A stretch of DNA of 64,000 nt from Zonotrichia leucophrys gambelii (taxonomy: Eukaryota; Chordata; Aves; Passeriformes; Passerellidae), in assembly GCF_028769735.1 (NCBI RefSeq), contig NC_088178.1:10132857-10196856 (forward strand). Direction: 5' to 3'. Positions 1 to 22,260 of this stretch are shown one piece after another. Made by a program: the position numbers and the translations under genes. Every line of letters starts with the position of its first letter. The first letter of the stretch is position 1. The notes below the pieces were generated by a model. It saw nothing but the letters and a program-made list of their open reading frames with translations, ran no database searches and was not told the DNA's origin.

Positions 1-3000
1 ATCAAGCATTCCAGTGTGATGCTGACTTCCACTAGCAGGCTTGACCTGTTACCTGGAAAAGAAACTTCTCTTTCCTAATTATTTTCAGTAATCCCCAGGG
101 ATCAGCACATAAAATCATTTAATACACAATTCTGTGGACGCAAGTGTTTGTGTGGTAAGGCAAGTCTGTGCTGACAAGACAGACATGGGTTTATTTAGGA
201 TGAGCAGGTACACGTGAGAAGTGTGGGGGAAGCTACTATTGTAACAATTCTGCTTGTTCCAGTTTAAAGAATGTTTCCATGGCATTCCACTGCTGTGCCT
301 GTACTAGCTGTTGCACACTTTCTGAAGGCGGTGCAGGAAAAGGAACTTAAATTTTGACTCCATTGTTATAAGGTGTTTTGGGTCAATAGTTCAGTGACCT
401 TATGCGGATTGTGTGACAGTTTTTCCCTGTGGTCTGGTTATTTTGTTTCTGTTTTGCCTCCTTCTGTTATATTTAATTCTCTGTCTCCTATACTTAAGAG
501 AAAAGTATCCAACAGGCCTCTTGAGCTGAATGGTGTTTATTCAAGAGTATAAAGCACACTTTCACTTCGGTGTTGCTGCTGGTCAAAATCACCTTTACAA
601 TAGGCACCTTTTGTGTTGTTAGGTTTTTGTCATTAAAGGAGGGACAGGTTGGCCTTTTGGGTTATCCATGAGAGTTGACAGTGTTCAGAGCATGCTAGCT
701 ATGAACTCCAGTCACACATTTATACACACATTGTTGTAAACCTGTTGTACCAGTTTGACTGTAACAATTTGGGGGTTTTACTTATATTGAACAACAGGGA
801 AACAGGTGGCCAGCTAATTTTCTGATGTTTAACAAAGGTGGTCTTCCCACATAATTCACTGGAAGCCCTGATGTGCTGCTGAATATTTGAGCGATTTAGA
901 ATTGAAGTTCCAAGTTCTTTCTCAAAATCTTCATTAATTGTGCACATCTGAGTACATGTCAGATTATTCTCAGTTGCTTCAGGATAAACTGAAAGGGATA
1001 CCCATGAAACAGGCATAATGTAGACATACCTGCATGTAACAGAGAGCAGGAACTGCTGCCTTAGTTGCTAAAGACACACCGAGTAAACAGTACAAGCCAT
1101 GAGTCATCCTCTCATTTGGGAGGGGTGGAATAATTGTTGGAGTGCAGGGAAACTTCTGTGTGCTCGGTGTTTTACACCAGGGTGGGCACAGTTGGAAACA
1201 GACACTAGAGTAGTGCTGTGTACCTGTTGATAACTGGACTTCTTGTAATATGAGAGCCTCAGTGAGTCTTGCCTTCTGTGTCTTTCCTGCCTTTTTGTGG
1301 CTAATCTGCTTCCTGTACTTTATTGCAGCTCAATGCTGCCTTCTCCCACTTCAAGCTCTAAAGTGATGTTCAATTCATTTTTCTTACTGCTTGGTAAACA
1401 GGTACTTTATTAATGAAGTGAGATGTTGAATTATCACATTTGGAGAGGCAGAAGTAGTCTTATAATTACTAATAACTAATGAGTAAGGAATTGAGACATA
1501 AAAATATTGTATGATCGGGCAAAGGGTTTTCCACTGAGCTGCTCAGCCCTGCCAGCATAGTGGCACCATGGTGTGGACAGAGCTGGGGATATCCTAGAGC
1601 AGTGTCAGTTTTGGTGCATCAGAGACTCGATAGCTTTTCAAAAATCTCTTGCAAGGTTGGCTTCCAACACGTAGGATGAAATGCATATACCTGGGAGTGT
1701 TGGCCTTTGTCCTTCTGAGCTGCACAGCTGCTTTCTGGCTAACCTGTGGAAAAGAGACTGTATTTCACTGCAAAGTCAGTTGGTTGATCCAAAATTGTAC
1801 CACCTTCACAGTATAGTGTTTGTGCTACTAGTACTGTTTTGCAATTTTGTCTTCAATTGCGGTTCCTCTGTTGAAGGAATATGCATCTTTTTAAAAGAAA
1901 CAAAGCTACTGTCCACTTGAGTAATAGACTACAGGTCTCCTTGCACCTTCCATCAGCTGTGAACCTGTGTGGTAAGCTTTGAAGGTGTTTTGCATCTCCC
2001 TCGAAGGAAGAATCTTTTATTTTTCCCCCCACAGCTCAACCCGACAGAACCTCCTGACTGTGTTCTACTTGACCTGCCTTTTGGCACTATCTGATGAACA
2101 AAAGTAAATGACTGAGAAATCTGCAATGTGTGCTGCTTGGAGGCTGCCAGGGTGACTCCTAATTTTATATTGTAGGATATCACCTGCCAGGAATGGGTTA
2201 CTTTGCAAAAGATACCTGCTATGATGCATCATTATCTATGAAGGAGGAATTCAGGGTGGTAACTATCAAATGTTGCTCTCCAAGCAATATGAACAGCTAT
2301 TGTACAGTGACTTTGATAAGCAGGGACACAAAGTAGATGCAGGGATCAGATCACAAATGATCTCATGCTGTGTCTTCAGAATGCTGTGAGTCTTGTGGGC
2401 GGGAGCACCATAAATGGTGTGAGTGGTTGGATGAAGTACTATTTTTGTTCATCCTTTCCTTCTGCTGCAATCAGTCCTTACAGTAAATCTGTAGGAGGTG
2501 AACCCCATATTTCAAGCTTCGGTTTGGGATAAGAACAGCCACATATTCAAATTCAGGTGCTATTTACACATTCAGTTCTGGACTAGGAGTAGAAAGATGT
2601 TACTGAAATGAATAACTACATTCTGGAACCAGCCTAATGATCTTATTTGGACTAACTCTCTTAACATTTTGACATAAGCCTTTGGCCACATTAAGCTCTT
2701 TTGGATGCAGAAACAGCGTCAAGGGACTCCTGTGTGGTGGAGAGAGGGCCTAATGAGACTGAATTCACAACAATCAGACTGTTGTAATGCACACCTGTGA
2801 CAGAGGCCATCTAAATGCTCAATTTAGAGTCATTGACTGGTTCTGAAAATTCGAGTCCAATCACATCGAAAAATACTCAGAACACCTGAAGTATGTTTCT
2901 GCATGTAAACCACAGGAAATTCAGAATTCTGCCAGGTGAGGCAGGCCCCTGTGCCGTGTTCCACTGCTGTGTCTCAGCATGGGGATGGCTGAGAATGGCC

Positions 3001-6000
3001 CAGGTGTGATTTGTTTCCTTCTGTGCTTTTCTCCGGCCTCTAACACCTGCACCTAGATAGTGCTTCAGAGCTTGAGCTTTCCCTAGCAGTTCTTAGTCCA
3101 GAAAGCACACACCTGTTTAGTGACTGAGCTAAATGTGTCCTTAAATATTTCTCCACTGCTTTATTAAGATTTTTGCACTTATTTTAATTTTGATAACTTT
3201 CCCTGTGTGGTAAAATTAGAAGGGTAGAAGACCAAAGTAACTGAAGCCTCCTTAAGCATGTTGTAGCTTGGCTAGAAACAGAAGAAACAATGATTACTTT
3301 GGCAACTTGAAGGAAGATACATGAGTATTTTGTATCAAACTGTATCTACTCTTAGAATTTATCATGCCTGATAGGCAGTCCCACAGTCTTAAAAGCTTCA
3401 GTACCTCCCTGTCTCTGTGTCATTCTTTGTATGAATTGAAGCTCTCTCTCACCTTAAGAGTTTGCCCAAAACCTGATTTATACTCTAAATCTAAATTATA
3501 GATTTAGAGTAGTCTGGCATCTTCAACTTTTTACCAAAACAGATGTCATGTGATTGTAGAAAACTGGAGCCATTTAGATCCTTTAAATTTCCCTTTTCTG
3601 GTCATAATAGCTGTGATGATTATGATGGTAATGGGGACTTGTGAAATACCACAAATATCTTCAGTAATGTGTTCAGTTAGTAAATTGAAATTGAATGTAT
3701 TCAATTTACTTTGCTTCCATTGTAAACAAACATGTCAATCATTATTTCATTTCTATGTGTACAGCTTCAGAAGCTGTTAACTGATACATGCTTTAGTCTC
3801 CAAATCTCCATATGAAAGAGCAAGATAAATCTTAAATTTGTTTTCATAACACTTCAAACATCCAAAGAGATAAAATGAATTCAAAATGAATTATTTTTTA
3901 ATACTAACTTGATAGGTTTTTTCTTCAACAGTGACAGGGTAACAGTGAGTGATTAATTCTTCCTCCTGTTGCTGCAAAGTGCAAGAATGCCAAGAATTCC
4001 CAAATATGGGAAGCCTCACCTCTGAGACCTCTCTTTACCACTGTGTTGAAATGCTTTGCGAAATCCCTGAGACAGCAGTGCGTTCCAGGTGAACAAACAA
4101 GGGAAACTGTTAAATCTTTTGAAATTAATATGACTGGGATGCCTCAGTAACAGAGTTGCCGTATTTAATGGGAAAACTTAGTCTACCAAGTATGCTCAAA
4201 GTCAAAAATACTAGTGTAACTTGCAAAGAATGCTGAAAGAAAGTTCAAGGAATAGTTTGCATCTTCCATGTATGCTGTTTCAGATTCTTGAAATTTAATT
4301 CATAGCTATGAGTTGAGAGAGTTTATCCAGGTCCTGAATGAGCAGCCTCTGCGAGGCATTTTGGGAGCGCACACTCACGCTTGCATCTTGTCCTTTTTTG
4401 TCCCGTTTTCTAGAGATTCTGTTAGCTGCAATGGACCAGGGAGAAGTCTCTGCCAGTGCTGTCCTGCTGCAGGGAAGAGCAGTGCTTAGGACAGGGAACA
4501 GGAGGGGGAAGCTCTGCAGCTGATAGCAACATCGGCTGCTCTGCTGGAATGGAGGGGCTCCTGATGTCTGTCTGTAGCAGGTTTAAAGGGCCTGCTTGGA
4601 TATATTTACATGTTGGTAGTATCCTTTGGGAGGCAAGAGAGTAAAAATGAATGCTGAATTTGGAGAAGTTGGGAGCCTTTAGAGGCAGTGCAAATTCTGG
4701 TTTCACCCAGTGTTGTGCTGGATTTCTGGAGGTGAAGTGTCAGTCTAGTTCGTGTGTTATGGGGCTTGCTGGGCTGTAATGCTGTGTGAACACATCCTCA
4801 GCCCCTGTCCCTTTATGCTGGATTTATCTCTCAGCTGATGTGGTTTGACAAGGCTGACTTTAATGTAATCTTTGCTAGTGATTTTGGGTTATCACAGTCT
4901 GCATAAATTTGTGTGATCTTAGCAGATATAAATAGGAAAAAGGCTGTTGTCCACTATGTGTCCAGTAAAGGGAGAAGTGCTGTGTATATTTCAGCTGGGA
5001 GTGAATTTGGTATCCAGTAATATTACAGATGAATGACTGAAAACTGTAGATTGCAGAGCTATGTGAATGGCTAAAAAAATACTTAAGAGGAAAAGAATTG
5101 AAGAAGGGAAAAAACCAGTATCATGATTGATTTTATATCTAGTAACTCTGATTTTAAAAGCATATGTGAAATTTGCTTTAAAAGCAAATGTCAAGTGTGA
5201 GTGTCTATAGACATGATGACGTTCTTACTGTGGTGCTGGAGTTCTTTGTATGCAGCATGTGTATCTGTGCCCTTTGGAACTCTGCTTGCAGATTGCAGAA
5301 CACATAATTGCTGCTTGCACCAGTGATGTATCTTGAAGTGCTGTTTTATGCTTGTGTCTTGTAGATAGTATGATAGGAAGCAAGTAACTTCTTGATGAAT
5401 CACTTCCTATTTAATATTCTTTACATTATATTAATTAGCTGAAATAACAAGCTAATGAATAGATTGGTAATCCTTTGTACTCAGCAGCCCCACCTTTCAT
5501 GCACAGTTCAGTTTTGTAAACAGAATGTGAAGGCTCATGCACAATACACAAATAATGATACTAAATAATGTAAAAATCAGACTGTGAATTTAAGAGAAGT
5601 CTGCATAAAAACATCAAGATTATTAGTGTATTGCATTCATTGCCTTTATGTTGTAACCATGAATGTGTTCAAGTTCAAAACTTTGGCATAGAGCAGTCAA
5701 ATAATTCATCAGGACACTTACAGAGAAAGGTAGGGAGTTTTTGATGTGTATATAAAGCCTGTCTGTAATTCTTTTTTTTTAACAGACCTGCTGACTGAGT
5801 TACATTTCCACACCAAATACAGAGGTCTTCTGATGGAGTAGGAACTCAACACTGCAACATGATTTATATAATGGAGAATTAAAAAAAAAAAATACCTTCA
5901 GTGTTTCAGTCTGCTTGTGGCCTCTTGTGTTGGTGTTGCCTTGTTGTGCAGGACTTGGAAAGTAGCTGTACTAACAAAATATGCAACAGAAAAAGAACAA

Positions 6001-6122
6001 AAATGTAGAATTATGAAGAAAAGAGGAGGAAAGGCAAAGGTGACAGTGTCATGAGCAAATAGGTCAGCACAGGAGCATTTTAGTCTGTTTGTGTGAAGGC
6101 CCGTAGCATTAAAAAGAAAGAG
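1..6122 (+). other. SLC25A24 intron 1 (3' part), first stretch without coding sequence
   Basis: This stretch is AT-leaning non-coding sequence upstream of the first visible exon. I found no EF-hand-coding exon, no CpG island and no first exon here, so both the promoter and exon 1 must lie further upstream. The short open frames on both strands show no family motifs. The only distinct structures are the perfect hairpin at 3481-3511 and scattered A/T runs (for example around 5769-5779 and 5880-5891). Confidence 0.75.
3481..3511. repeat. Perfect inverted repeat, 13-bp arms, 5-bp loop
   Basis: Arms at 3481-3493 (TACTCTAAATCTA) and 3499-3511 (TAGATTTAGAGTA) are exact reverse complements around an AATTA loop. 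The structure is AT-rich and lies in intron 1. It could form a cruciform or RNA hairpin, or be a remnant of a small inverted-repeat element. No function is implied by sequence alone. Confidence 0.85.
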
Positions 6123-6785
6123 CACAGAATCATAGCATTGTTTGAATTGGTAGTGACTTTTAAAAGGTCTTGTAGCCCAATTCCCCTGCAATACAGGAAG
6201 GTTGCTATATCAGGTTGCTCAGAACCCCACCCAGCCTCGCCTCAAATGTTCCCAGGGGTGGAGCATCTGCCAGGCTCTGGGCAACCTGTGCCAGTGTTTT
6301 ACCACCCTCATCATAAAAAACTTCTTCCTTATATGTAATCTGAATCAACACTCATTGCATTTAAAACCATTACTCCCTGTCCTATAGCTACAGGCCCTGC
6401 TAAAATGTTTGTGTCTTTTATAAAAGCCCCTTCAAGTACCAACAGGCTGCAATAAGGTCTCCCTGGAGCCTTCTTATCCTCAGTCTGAAAAACTCCAGCC
6501 TTTCCTCATAGGCATCTCACAGGAGAGGTGCTGCTGCTCTCTGATCACCTTTGGGGCCTCCTCAGGCCCTGCTGCACCAGGGCTGTGTCTTTGCTGTGCT
6601 GGGGACCCCAGAGTTGGATACAGGGCTCCAGGTGGGCTCTCATGAGGGCAGAGTAGAGGGATGGAAGCTCCCTTGGGCTGCTGGTCACACTTCTTTTTCT
6701 GCAGCCCAGGATATGCTTGGCTTTCTGGGCTGCAAGCACACATTGCTATACCCCATGTCATCATCTAAACTGTCTTCCTGTATCT
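6123..6785 (-). mobile_element. CR1 LINE fragment (3' end, minus orientation)
   Basis: The segment begins with CAGAATCATAG, the reverse complement of the CR1 3'-terminal octamer repeat. It then follows the well-known reverse-strand CR1 tail: a run corresponding to the stretch about a dotted summary of loss of grouping, then phrases such as CAGGCTCTGGGCAACCTGTG, AATAAGGTCTCCCTGGAGCC and CAGAGTAGAGGGATGGAAGC, ending near CCCATGTCATCATC. The element is therefore 5'-truncated, with its own 3' end at about 6123 and its truncation point at about 6785. It is diverged and has no intact reverse-transcriptase frame. It lies inside SLC25A24 intron 1, antisense to the gene. The left boundary is good to a few bases and the right boundary to tens of bases. 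Confidence 0.92.
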
Positions 6786-7211
6786 GTCAGTAATTAACAG
6801 TTCTTTATGTGGTCACCATTTCATTTTACCCAGTGAATTATCCTTATTGCTTGGGATTACAGTTTCTAGACAATGAGAGAAACAATGGTGTGCCTTGAAA
6901 AACAAACATTTGGATCTGAGCCTTTGTAAAGGTGAGCTGATCCCACAGTAAGGCAGTAACAAATGGCAGGTTTTATGTGGCAGGCATGCCAAACATTGTT
7001 TCCCAGCACTTGTAGGCAAGTGTTGGCACCTTGGGTCCTGCTCTATTGTAAGCATGCCTATTTTAAAATGCATCCAGTTCTCCTCCATCTGAGAAGCACT
7101 GGGAGAGTGACAAGTGACTGTAATTAAACAAAATCTAGTGGTATGTTAAATGCAGAAGAGCAGAGTTGGATTCAATGTTGAACTGAAGTGGGGAGTGATT
7201 GACTGATGCAG

Positions 7212-7390
7212 TAGTTTGCTTGTGGAGGCTGTGGAATCTCCTTCCTTGAAGATGTCCAACACTCAGTTGGATGTGGTCCCACACAAGCTGATGGAATTAG
7301 ATCTAATTAGACATGCTTTCAGATGGGGTTGAGTTCAATGCACTCCAGAGGTTCCTTCCAGCTTGAATTACTATTTGATGTTGTGAAGGG
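7212..7390 (+). mobile_element. CR1 LINE 3'-end fragment (plus orientation)
   Basis: The words TGTGGAGGCTGTGGAATCTC, GATGTCCAACACTCAGTTGG and CTCCAGAGGTTCCTTCCAGC match the final part of CR1 in sense orientation, just before the terminal octamer repeat. That repeat is degenerate here. The fragment is only about 180 bp and is strongly diverged. It lies about 430 bp from the antisense CR1 copy and in the opposite orientation, so the two are separate insertions. Confidence 0.82.
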
Positions 7391-10271
7391 GCAGTTTGTA
7401 CCTAGACTTAGTGTGCCAGGCTCCCCACAGAATCCAGAGGTGTCTTTGTGCTGGCTGTGCCCATGGAGCATGGAATCCCCCAGGAGGAAGTTTCTGCCTG
7501 CCAAGTAGAAGACAAGCTTCTTTCGGTGTTCCTTTAGTTCCACAACTTGCAAATTACTGATTTTAATCTGAAACTTTAACACCCACATAATTAGTTCACC
7601 TTACAGACAGCAAGAGGCTTTTGTTTGCATGAGCTTTTAGATTTGAACTGAGAGAAAAACACATGTGCCATATGTTTTTGTTCCCTGTCATTTCTGTTCT
7701 GCTTCACTGAGAGTGGCTGAGACTGACTTGAAGTCTGGAAAATAACTGTCAAAACAAAAGTAGGAAATGTAGAGTGTGTTTGTGCTTACCATTTTCTCAG
7801 TGTTGCAATATGGAATGCATTTCTTTGGCAGATGAACTGAAAGGTGCCCCCCTTCACATACAGAAATTACCAGCTCTCTAAACTAACTAGGAGTTCCTGT
7901 TTTCTTTGGCTGACATTGTCCTCAGCAGTGGAGGTTTTGTTATAACTAAGTTCAAGTTTTGTCCTCACAGATATGTGAGACAGAAAACCACTTTCCTTGT
8001 TCTGCATTTTGGTTTGTGTAGTTCAGGAAGCAACAGGGAACAGTAAAAATTGGAATGGAGCAGAACTCACACAAAGTGATTCCAAGTGGCACATAAGTCA
8101 CCTCTTCTCAGGAGGGTGTGGGAGCCCAACAGGACGCTCGGACCCTGCAGCATGAGGTGCCATGAGTGGAGTAAAAGATGTCTTGGGATTGAGTGTCTTT
8201 GAGAGGGGACTCTTCAAACTAGAGTAATTTTAATGGTGGGGTTTGGTTGGTTTTTTGTTTGGATTTTTTTTAAAATGATTAATCTATTAGCCTTTCTTAA
8301 TTTCTTGTTAGAAGGTTGTGGTCAGGACTGTATCCATAAATATCTGTAAATGTAAACTAACTTTTTTTTTTGTGATGGGAAATTCTGAACAGCTCTAACC
8401 GTATTGACAGAGACATGGAACTGAATTGATGACTTTATCTATCTGTGCTGACAGGTTATTAATAGAAATTACAATCAAGCTGGACTTATGACTGTAATAA
8501 GAACACTGTTTTTCAAAGGTGATACCAAATCAGTTATCTGAATATGTAGTATCTTGACTTGATTTTTATTGTGCACAACTTGCTGTATTGTGGAAGGTAA
8601 ATAAGTTGCTCATTTCACTGGCATACCACATCAGTTTGCTCATTTTTGTTGAGAAATCCTTGATCATCTTATAAATTTTGATTTTTTGAGATGAAGCTTT
8701 GAAGTACATTACTTTTTGTGGAATGATAGGGAAGATGAAGGAGGCAACATAAATGTATGTAGATGCTTTCAGTCTTTTTCAGACTCCTGCAACAAATACA
8801 CCAGTTTTCTTCTTCCTTAGTGTTCAGTTTCTGTAGCCTAGAACTTGTTGGACTTTGGTCTTTTGAGTACCTCTGCTAATTAAAGAGGAATAAACAGAAT
8901 TAAAACCAGATTTTGCAGATTAGACCAGCCATTCAAATCTTCCTGAGGGTTACTTTATTCAGAAACTACAGTTGCACAAGGCAGTCTGCTGAATAGAAGA
9001 TATGGGGAAGAATTTTTGGTGCTTGAAATTTGGAAGAATTTCAGCTGCAGAAAAGAAGGGCACCGGTGAGTTTTTCAAGAAGCAGGAGCACACACAGCTG
9101 ACTCTGCTGGATTTTTGCAATTCCCTTCACTGTGCACAAAAGCCCAGTGCTCTGCTGCTCCATTCTTGGCCTTGTGTGATCTGCACAGGACTGAAGCTGA
9201 GTGAGAATATTCAGCTTTGCCTCTTTTCAGTGTCTGTGCTGCACGTAAGCTGCAGTGCTGTGAAGCTGCAGTTAGTGAGGAGATGGTGCTGTCACCTTGG
9301 TCTCCTGTCTGCTGCTCAGTGCTCCCCCCAGGATTCTGCACATCGAGGGAGCCCACAGGGACCAGTGTCCAAAGGAGGGGATAAGACATCTTAACTCTTG
9401 TGTTCTGGAGCAGGGCTCTGGGCTGGTTTCCTGCACATCCTGCCCGAGGAGAGGGCAGTGCTGTGGCAGCGGCCGTGGCCCTGCTGTGGCCTTGGCTCTC
9501 CGTGCCCAGAGCTGCCCTTGCTGGGCTGCAAAGCCCAACTCCTAAACCCTGCAGAGCTTCCCTGGCCTTGCCTTGAGCACAAGCCTCAGCAACCACAGGC
9601 TGCTGCTTGCAGAGCTGCTGTAATTGCCCTTCTCTAACAAGTGAAGTTTTCACACCTGGAGATGGTGAAGTTTCCTGGCCCTTTGTTGGTGGGGAAGTGT
9701 CTGCCAGGGCTGTGTTTGAGACTTGTTTCCTGCAGTCCTGGCAATTGCATACCATGCATTCAATGCATAGTTAATTTTACATGAAGTGTTTCTATCTGCA
9801 GGACAGTTCCTAGGAAGCACATGCAAGAAAGGAAGATAAGTGTGTTTGTGTTTGTTTAAAATTGTAGTCAGGGCTTCAGTTGGAAGCAGAAAGCCGTGTT
9901 CTCTCAAACAGTGAGGGCTGCATGTGCCAGTGGGGCAAGGTCTTTGTGAGTATTTGGTCAGCATTTAGAGAGTTAATTGATGTTTGTACTTGTTATCTTT
10001 ATAATTCATAATTAATAGATCACTTTATTAAGATGATAGTCAAGGTTCTGCTTATTTTACTGACAAATTTCATGTACAGGAAGCTCACAGGCTTAAACTT
10101 GTTCTCTCTCAGGTTTTTTTCATGTCCCCCACCTCTTCCTCCACAAATTATTTGATACCTGTAGGTATAACTTGCCAGTGCTGGTAAGAAACCTTACAAT
10201 TTCTGCACAGAAAAGTTATGTAAAATAATAAATCATACTTTTTTAAATTTATATTTGCTGCCAAGTGTTTT

Positions 10272-10295
10272 CTCTCCCTATGCAAATAGGGAGAG
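10272..10295. repeat. Short inverted repeat enclosing an octamer motif, close to exon 2
   Basis: Arms CTCTCCCTA (10272-10280) and TAGGGAGAG (10287-10295) are exact reverse complements separated by TGCAAA. The junction spells ATGCAAAT, the POU/octamer motif. The structure sits about 80 bases upstream of the exon 2 acceptor, beyond the usual branch-point zone. Whether it acts as DNA site, RNA hairpin or neither is unknown. Confidence 0.7.
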
Positions 10296-10374
10296 TGTTA
10301 AATTCTGAAAATGAAATGATGCTTGTGACCTGCTGTAATTTGGACAAATAAAATACTCATTTTTGTCTCAATAG

Positions 10375-19944
<9,570 letters not shown>

Positions 19945-21044
19945 AATGAAGGAAAGAGGTGAGATGCTTCTAATGCTGTTGGAAACACCAAAACAATAAT
20001 GTTTTCTCAAGTAATCTGCTCTCACAATTAGAGACAGATCTTTCTAGAGAGATGCTGCGACTTCCACATTTGTCCTTAAGTGGGAAGAAACTTTCTTAAA
20101 TTTTGGTTCACCATTTTTAAACAGATACCTATATTGCACTTTAAAATGTCACTGAGTTAAAAAAAAATCAAGAAACTGTCTTTAAATCAGCAGTATGTTC
20201 TTATATTTAGGAAATCATGCATATTTTACTCATTGGGGTTTTTTAATTTGTCCTTTCTAAACTTGTATTTGTCTTTGATGAAACCAAAGGTAGGAGAAGT
20301 TTATACTGCCTTGATACTGAACATATGAAAGTGACTTTGTGTTTTGTCATGCTGCCTACACTCAAGCAATTCACAGGCGACATTTTGCATGCCTAGAAGT
20401 GAGCACTTTTGTTGTTTTTGAAGACTGAATGTTAAGTTCATAAGAAATAGCATCTTGGATGCACACAATGATGGAATAACACATTAAAATGTAGCCCATC
20501 ACCTTTGTCTTCAGGCAAACCTTTTTTATTTTTCATTATTTAGAGAGCCTGAGAAACTGCTGTTCTGCAGAATCAGAATACCTCAAATGGATTTACACGG
20601 TATTTTTGTAATACAATCAGCAATTTTGATAACTTGCTTCACTGGACCTGCTTTTCATTGCACTTGTAAATGTCAGCACCATTAACTATGGCATAATTTG
20701 GGTTACAGCTGTATATTTTATAGGATCATAATACACAGGAACAGAAAAAGATTGGATGTTAGATCCATTCCATACAAGTGCAAGTTGCTATTTAAAAACA
20801 GGATGAAGGATCCAGTACGAAGCTGGTTGTAATTCTAGTACAGCCAATGGCAGAGCTGTTCATAGCTCTGGGAACAGGAATGCTTGTCATTTTGGACTCT
20901 CCATTCTTTCCCTTATTCAGAGGGCTACATCCACTCTGTGCTTTTAGCCAGTAGAGGATTGCATTATTATGTAAAGGATTTTTACAGTTTTGTCATGCGA
21001 GATCAGTCTTCTGTGCACATTGGCTGTGGGTGTGAAATTGGGAT

Positions 21045-21050
21045 AATAAA
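21045..21050 (+). promoter_or_regulatory. Possible proximal polyadenylation signal
   Basis: AATAAA occurs in GGATAATAAAATACTG, about 1.1 kb after the stop codon. It is followed by AAGTGTTTTGTCC, a modest GT-rich downstream element. Use would give a 3' UTR about half the length of the distal form. Confidence 0.45.
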
Positions 21051-22238
21051 ATACTGAAGTGTTTTGTCCAGGTGACCAAGTGGCAGTGCTGACCTCAGGT
21101 GCCCATCAGCATGGTGTTAATGCAGCATGCAAAGCAAAGCATGCATGCAGACCTGCTCGTGCTTGAGAAACAGCTCCTCCTCAAAAAGCAAAGCAGCCCT
21201 TCCTCAATGCAGAACTTCAGGCATTTCCATGTACAAGTCCTTCCAAAGTGACTTCCTTTTCTTTTTTTATTTTTTTTCTTCGTGTGTGTGGAGGGGCACA
21301 CAGTTGCCTTCAGGCCTGAACACTGAAATAGATTAACAATTATTACCAGACTCTTGTTAGGCTTTTTCTCCTTTCTGTAATGTGTAGTGTCTTAATCTTG
21401 GTAAATTCGAGATTATACTTACCTTGACCTTCTAAAAGCAACTGCTCTTAGACCACTTTCTGAAATTGGATTACTGAAGGAAGAATTTTATTCTGTTAAG
21501 GTCATTAAGGGTCTTCTTTTTAATTCTTTCTTTTTTTGGGTGAGCATGAGGGGTGCATGTTTGTTTTGTTGTTTTTTTTAAGCTGAAAAATAAGAAAGCA
21601 AAAATAACTGCCTGAATCTCCCTTGTCTACATATGCTATGGGCCATATTTTTCAAACAGCAATCACATGTAAATCTGTGCTCAGTGCTTCCATGGCTGAT
21701 GTTTATTATCCATAAACTGATGCATAGCAATTCCATAAAATCTGTATTATAGAATTTTTTACCACATTTCAGAAAATGGCAGCTCTAGCTGTATTTTGGC
21801 CTTCCCTTTAGGGAAACGTTGGACTTTGCACTTTACAAAAAAAAAGTCATTCTATCCAAATCATTTATATGTATAATGCCTTTCTGATCAGAGTTTTCCT
21901 GGGTTTTGCCAATATCTTTGTACCTTTGTGGGATTTGTGAGATCAGTTGCTGATAATTTTGTTTGACTGTGATCAATGAGCAAATGTATTGTGTGTGTGA
22001 TGTAAAGATTACTTTTGCATTTCTATCTTCCAGACTTGTTCCATTTTGTTTATAGTGTGCAAGTGCCATTATGAGTATTGAAATCATGGTGACCTTTTCA
22101 AATGTTGAAAAGATGAACTGTTTCAGATTTGATTTTTCATTATGTGCCTTGATGATGATGATGACTGTGGTCAATTGTGTATTCTTTGTCTCTTAAATGT
22201 ATGTTTACCTTTCTAGCTCCATAAAACTACCAGTTTCT

Positions 22239-22244
22239 AATAAA
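22239..22244 (+). terminator. SLC25A24: Distal polyadenylation signal of SLC25A24
   Basis: AATAAA is followed some 20-50 bases later by TGGAGTGTGCTGATGTGTTT, a strong GT/T-rich downstream element. The combination is the best 3'-end signal in the region after the stop codon. Confidence 0.78.
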
Positions 22245-22260
22245 TCTTTGTTTCCTTATC

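Larger units (their letters stand above)
6786..10374 (+). other. SLC25A24 intron 1, last part up to exon 2
   Basis: Apart from the short CR1 fragment at 7212-7390 this is unique-looking intronic sequence. A stretch from about 9060 to 9640 is richer in G and C and poor in stop codons. It therefore carries overlapping open frames on both strands, the longest 226 codons on the minus strand at 9075-9755. None shows a recognisable domain. The intron ends in ...TTTTTGTCTCAATAG at 10374. Confidence 0.65.
19945..22260 (+). other. SLC25A24: SLC25A24 3' UTR
   Basis: After the stop codon about 2.3 kb runs without a splice requirement to a canonical polyadenylation signal. The sequence is AT-rich, with poly-T and poly-A runs and AT-rich elements typical of vertebrate 3' UTRs. 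The exact cleavage site is inferred from the distance to AATAAA at 22239 and the downstream GT-rich tract. Confidence 0.8.

Noticed and set aside
9002..9068. Possible alternative first exon (ATG followed by 20 codons and a GTGAG donor)
   Set aside because: The peptide has no EF-hand and does not resemble either known N-terminus of SCaMC-1. There is no promoter-like or CpG context.
9075..9755. Longest open frame of the window (226 codons, minus strand) in intron 1
   Set aside because: It lies in a GC-richer patch where several frames on both strands are open together. The translation has no domain, signal or repeat pattern, and it sits antisense in an intron without convincing splice or promoter signals.
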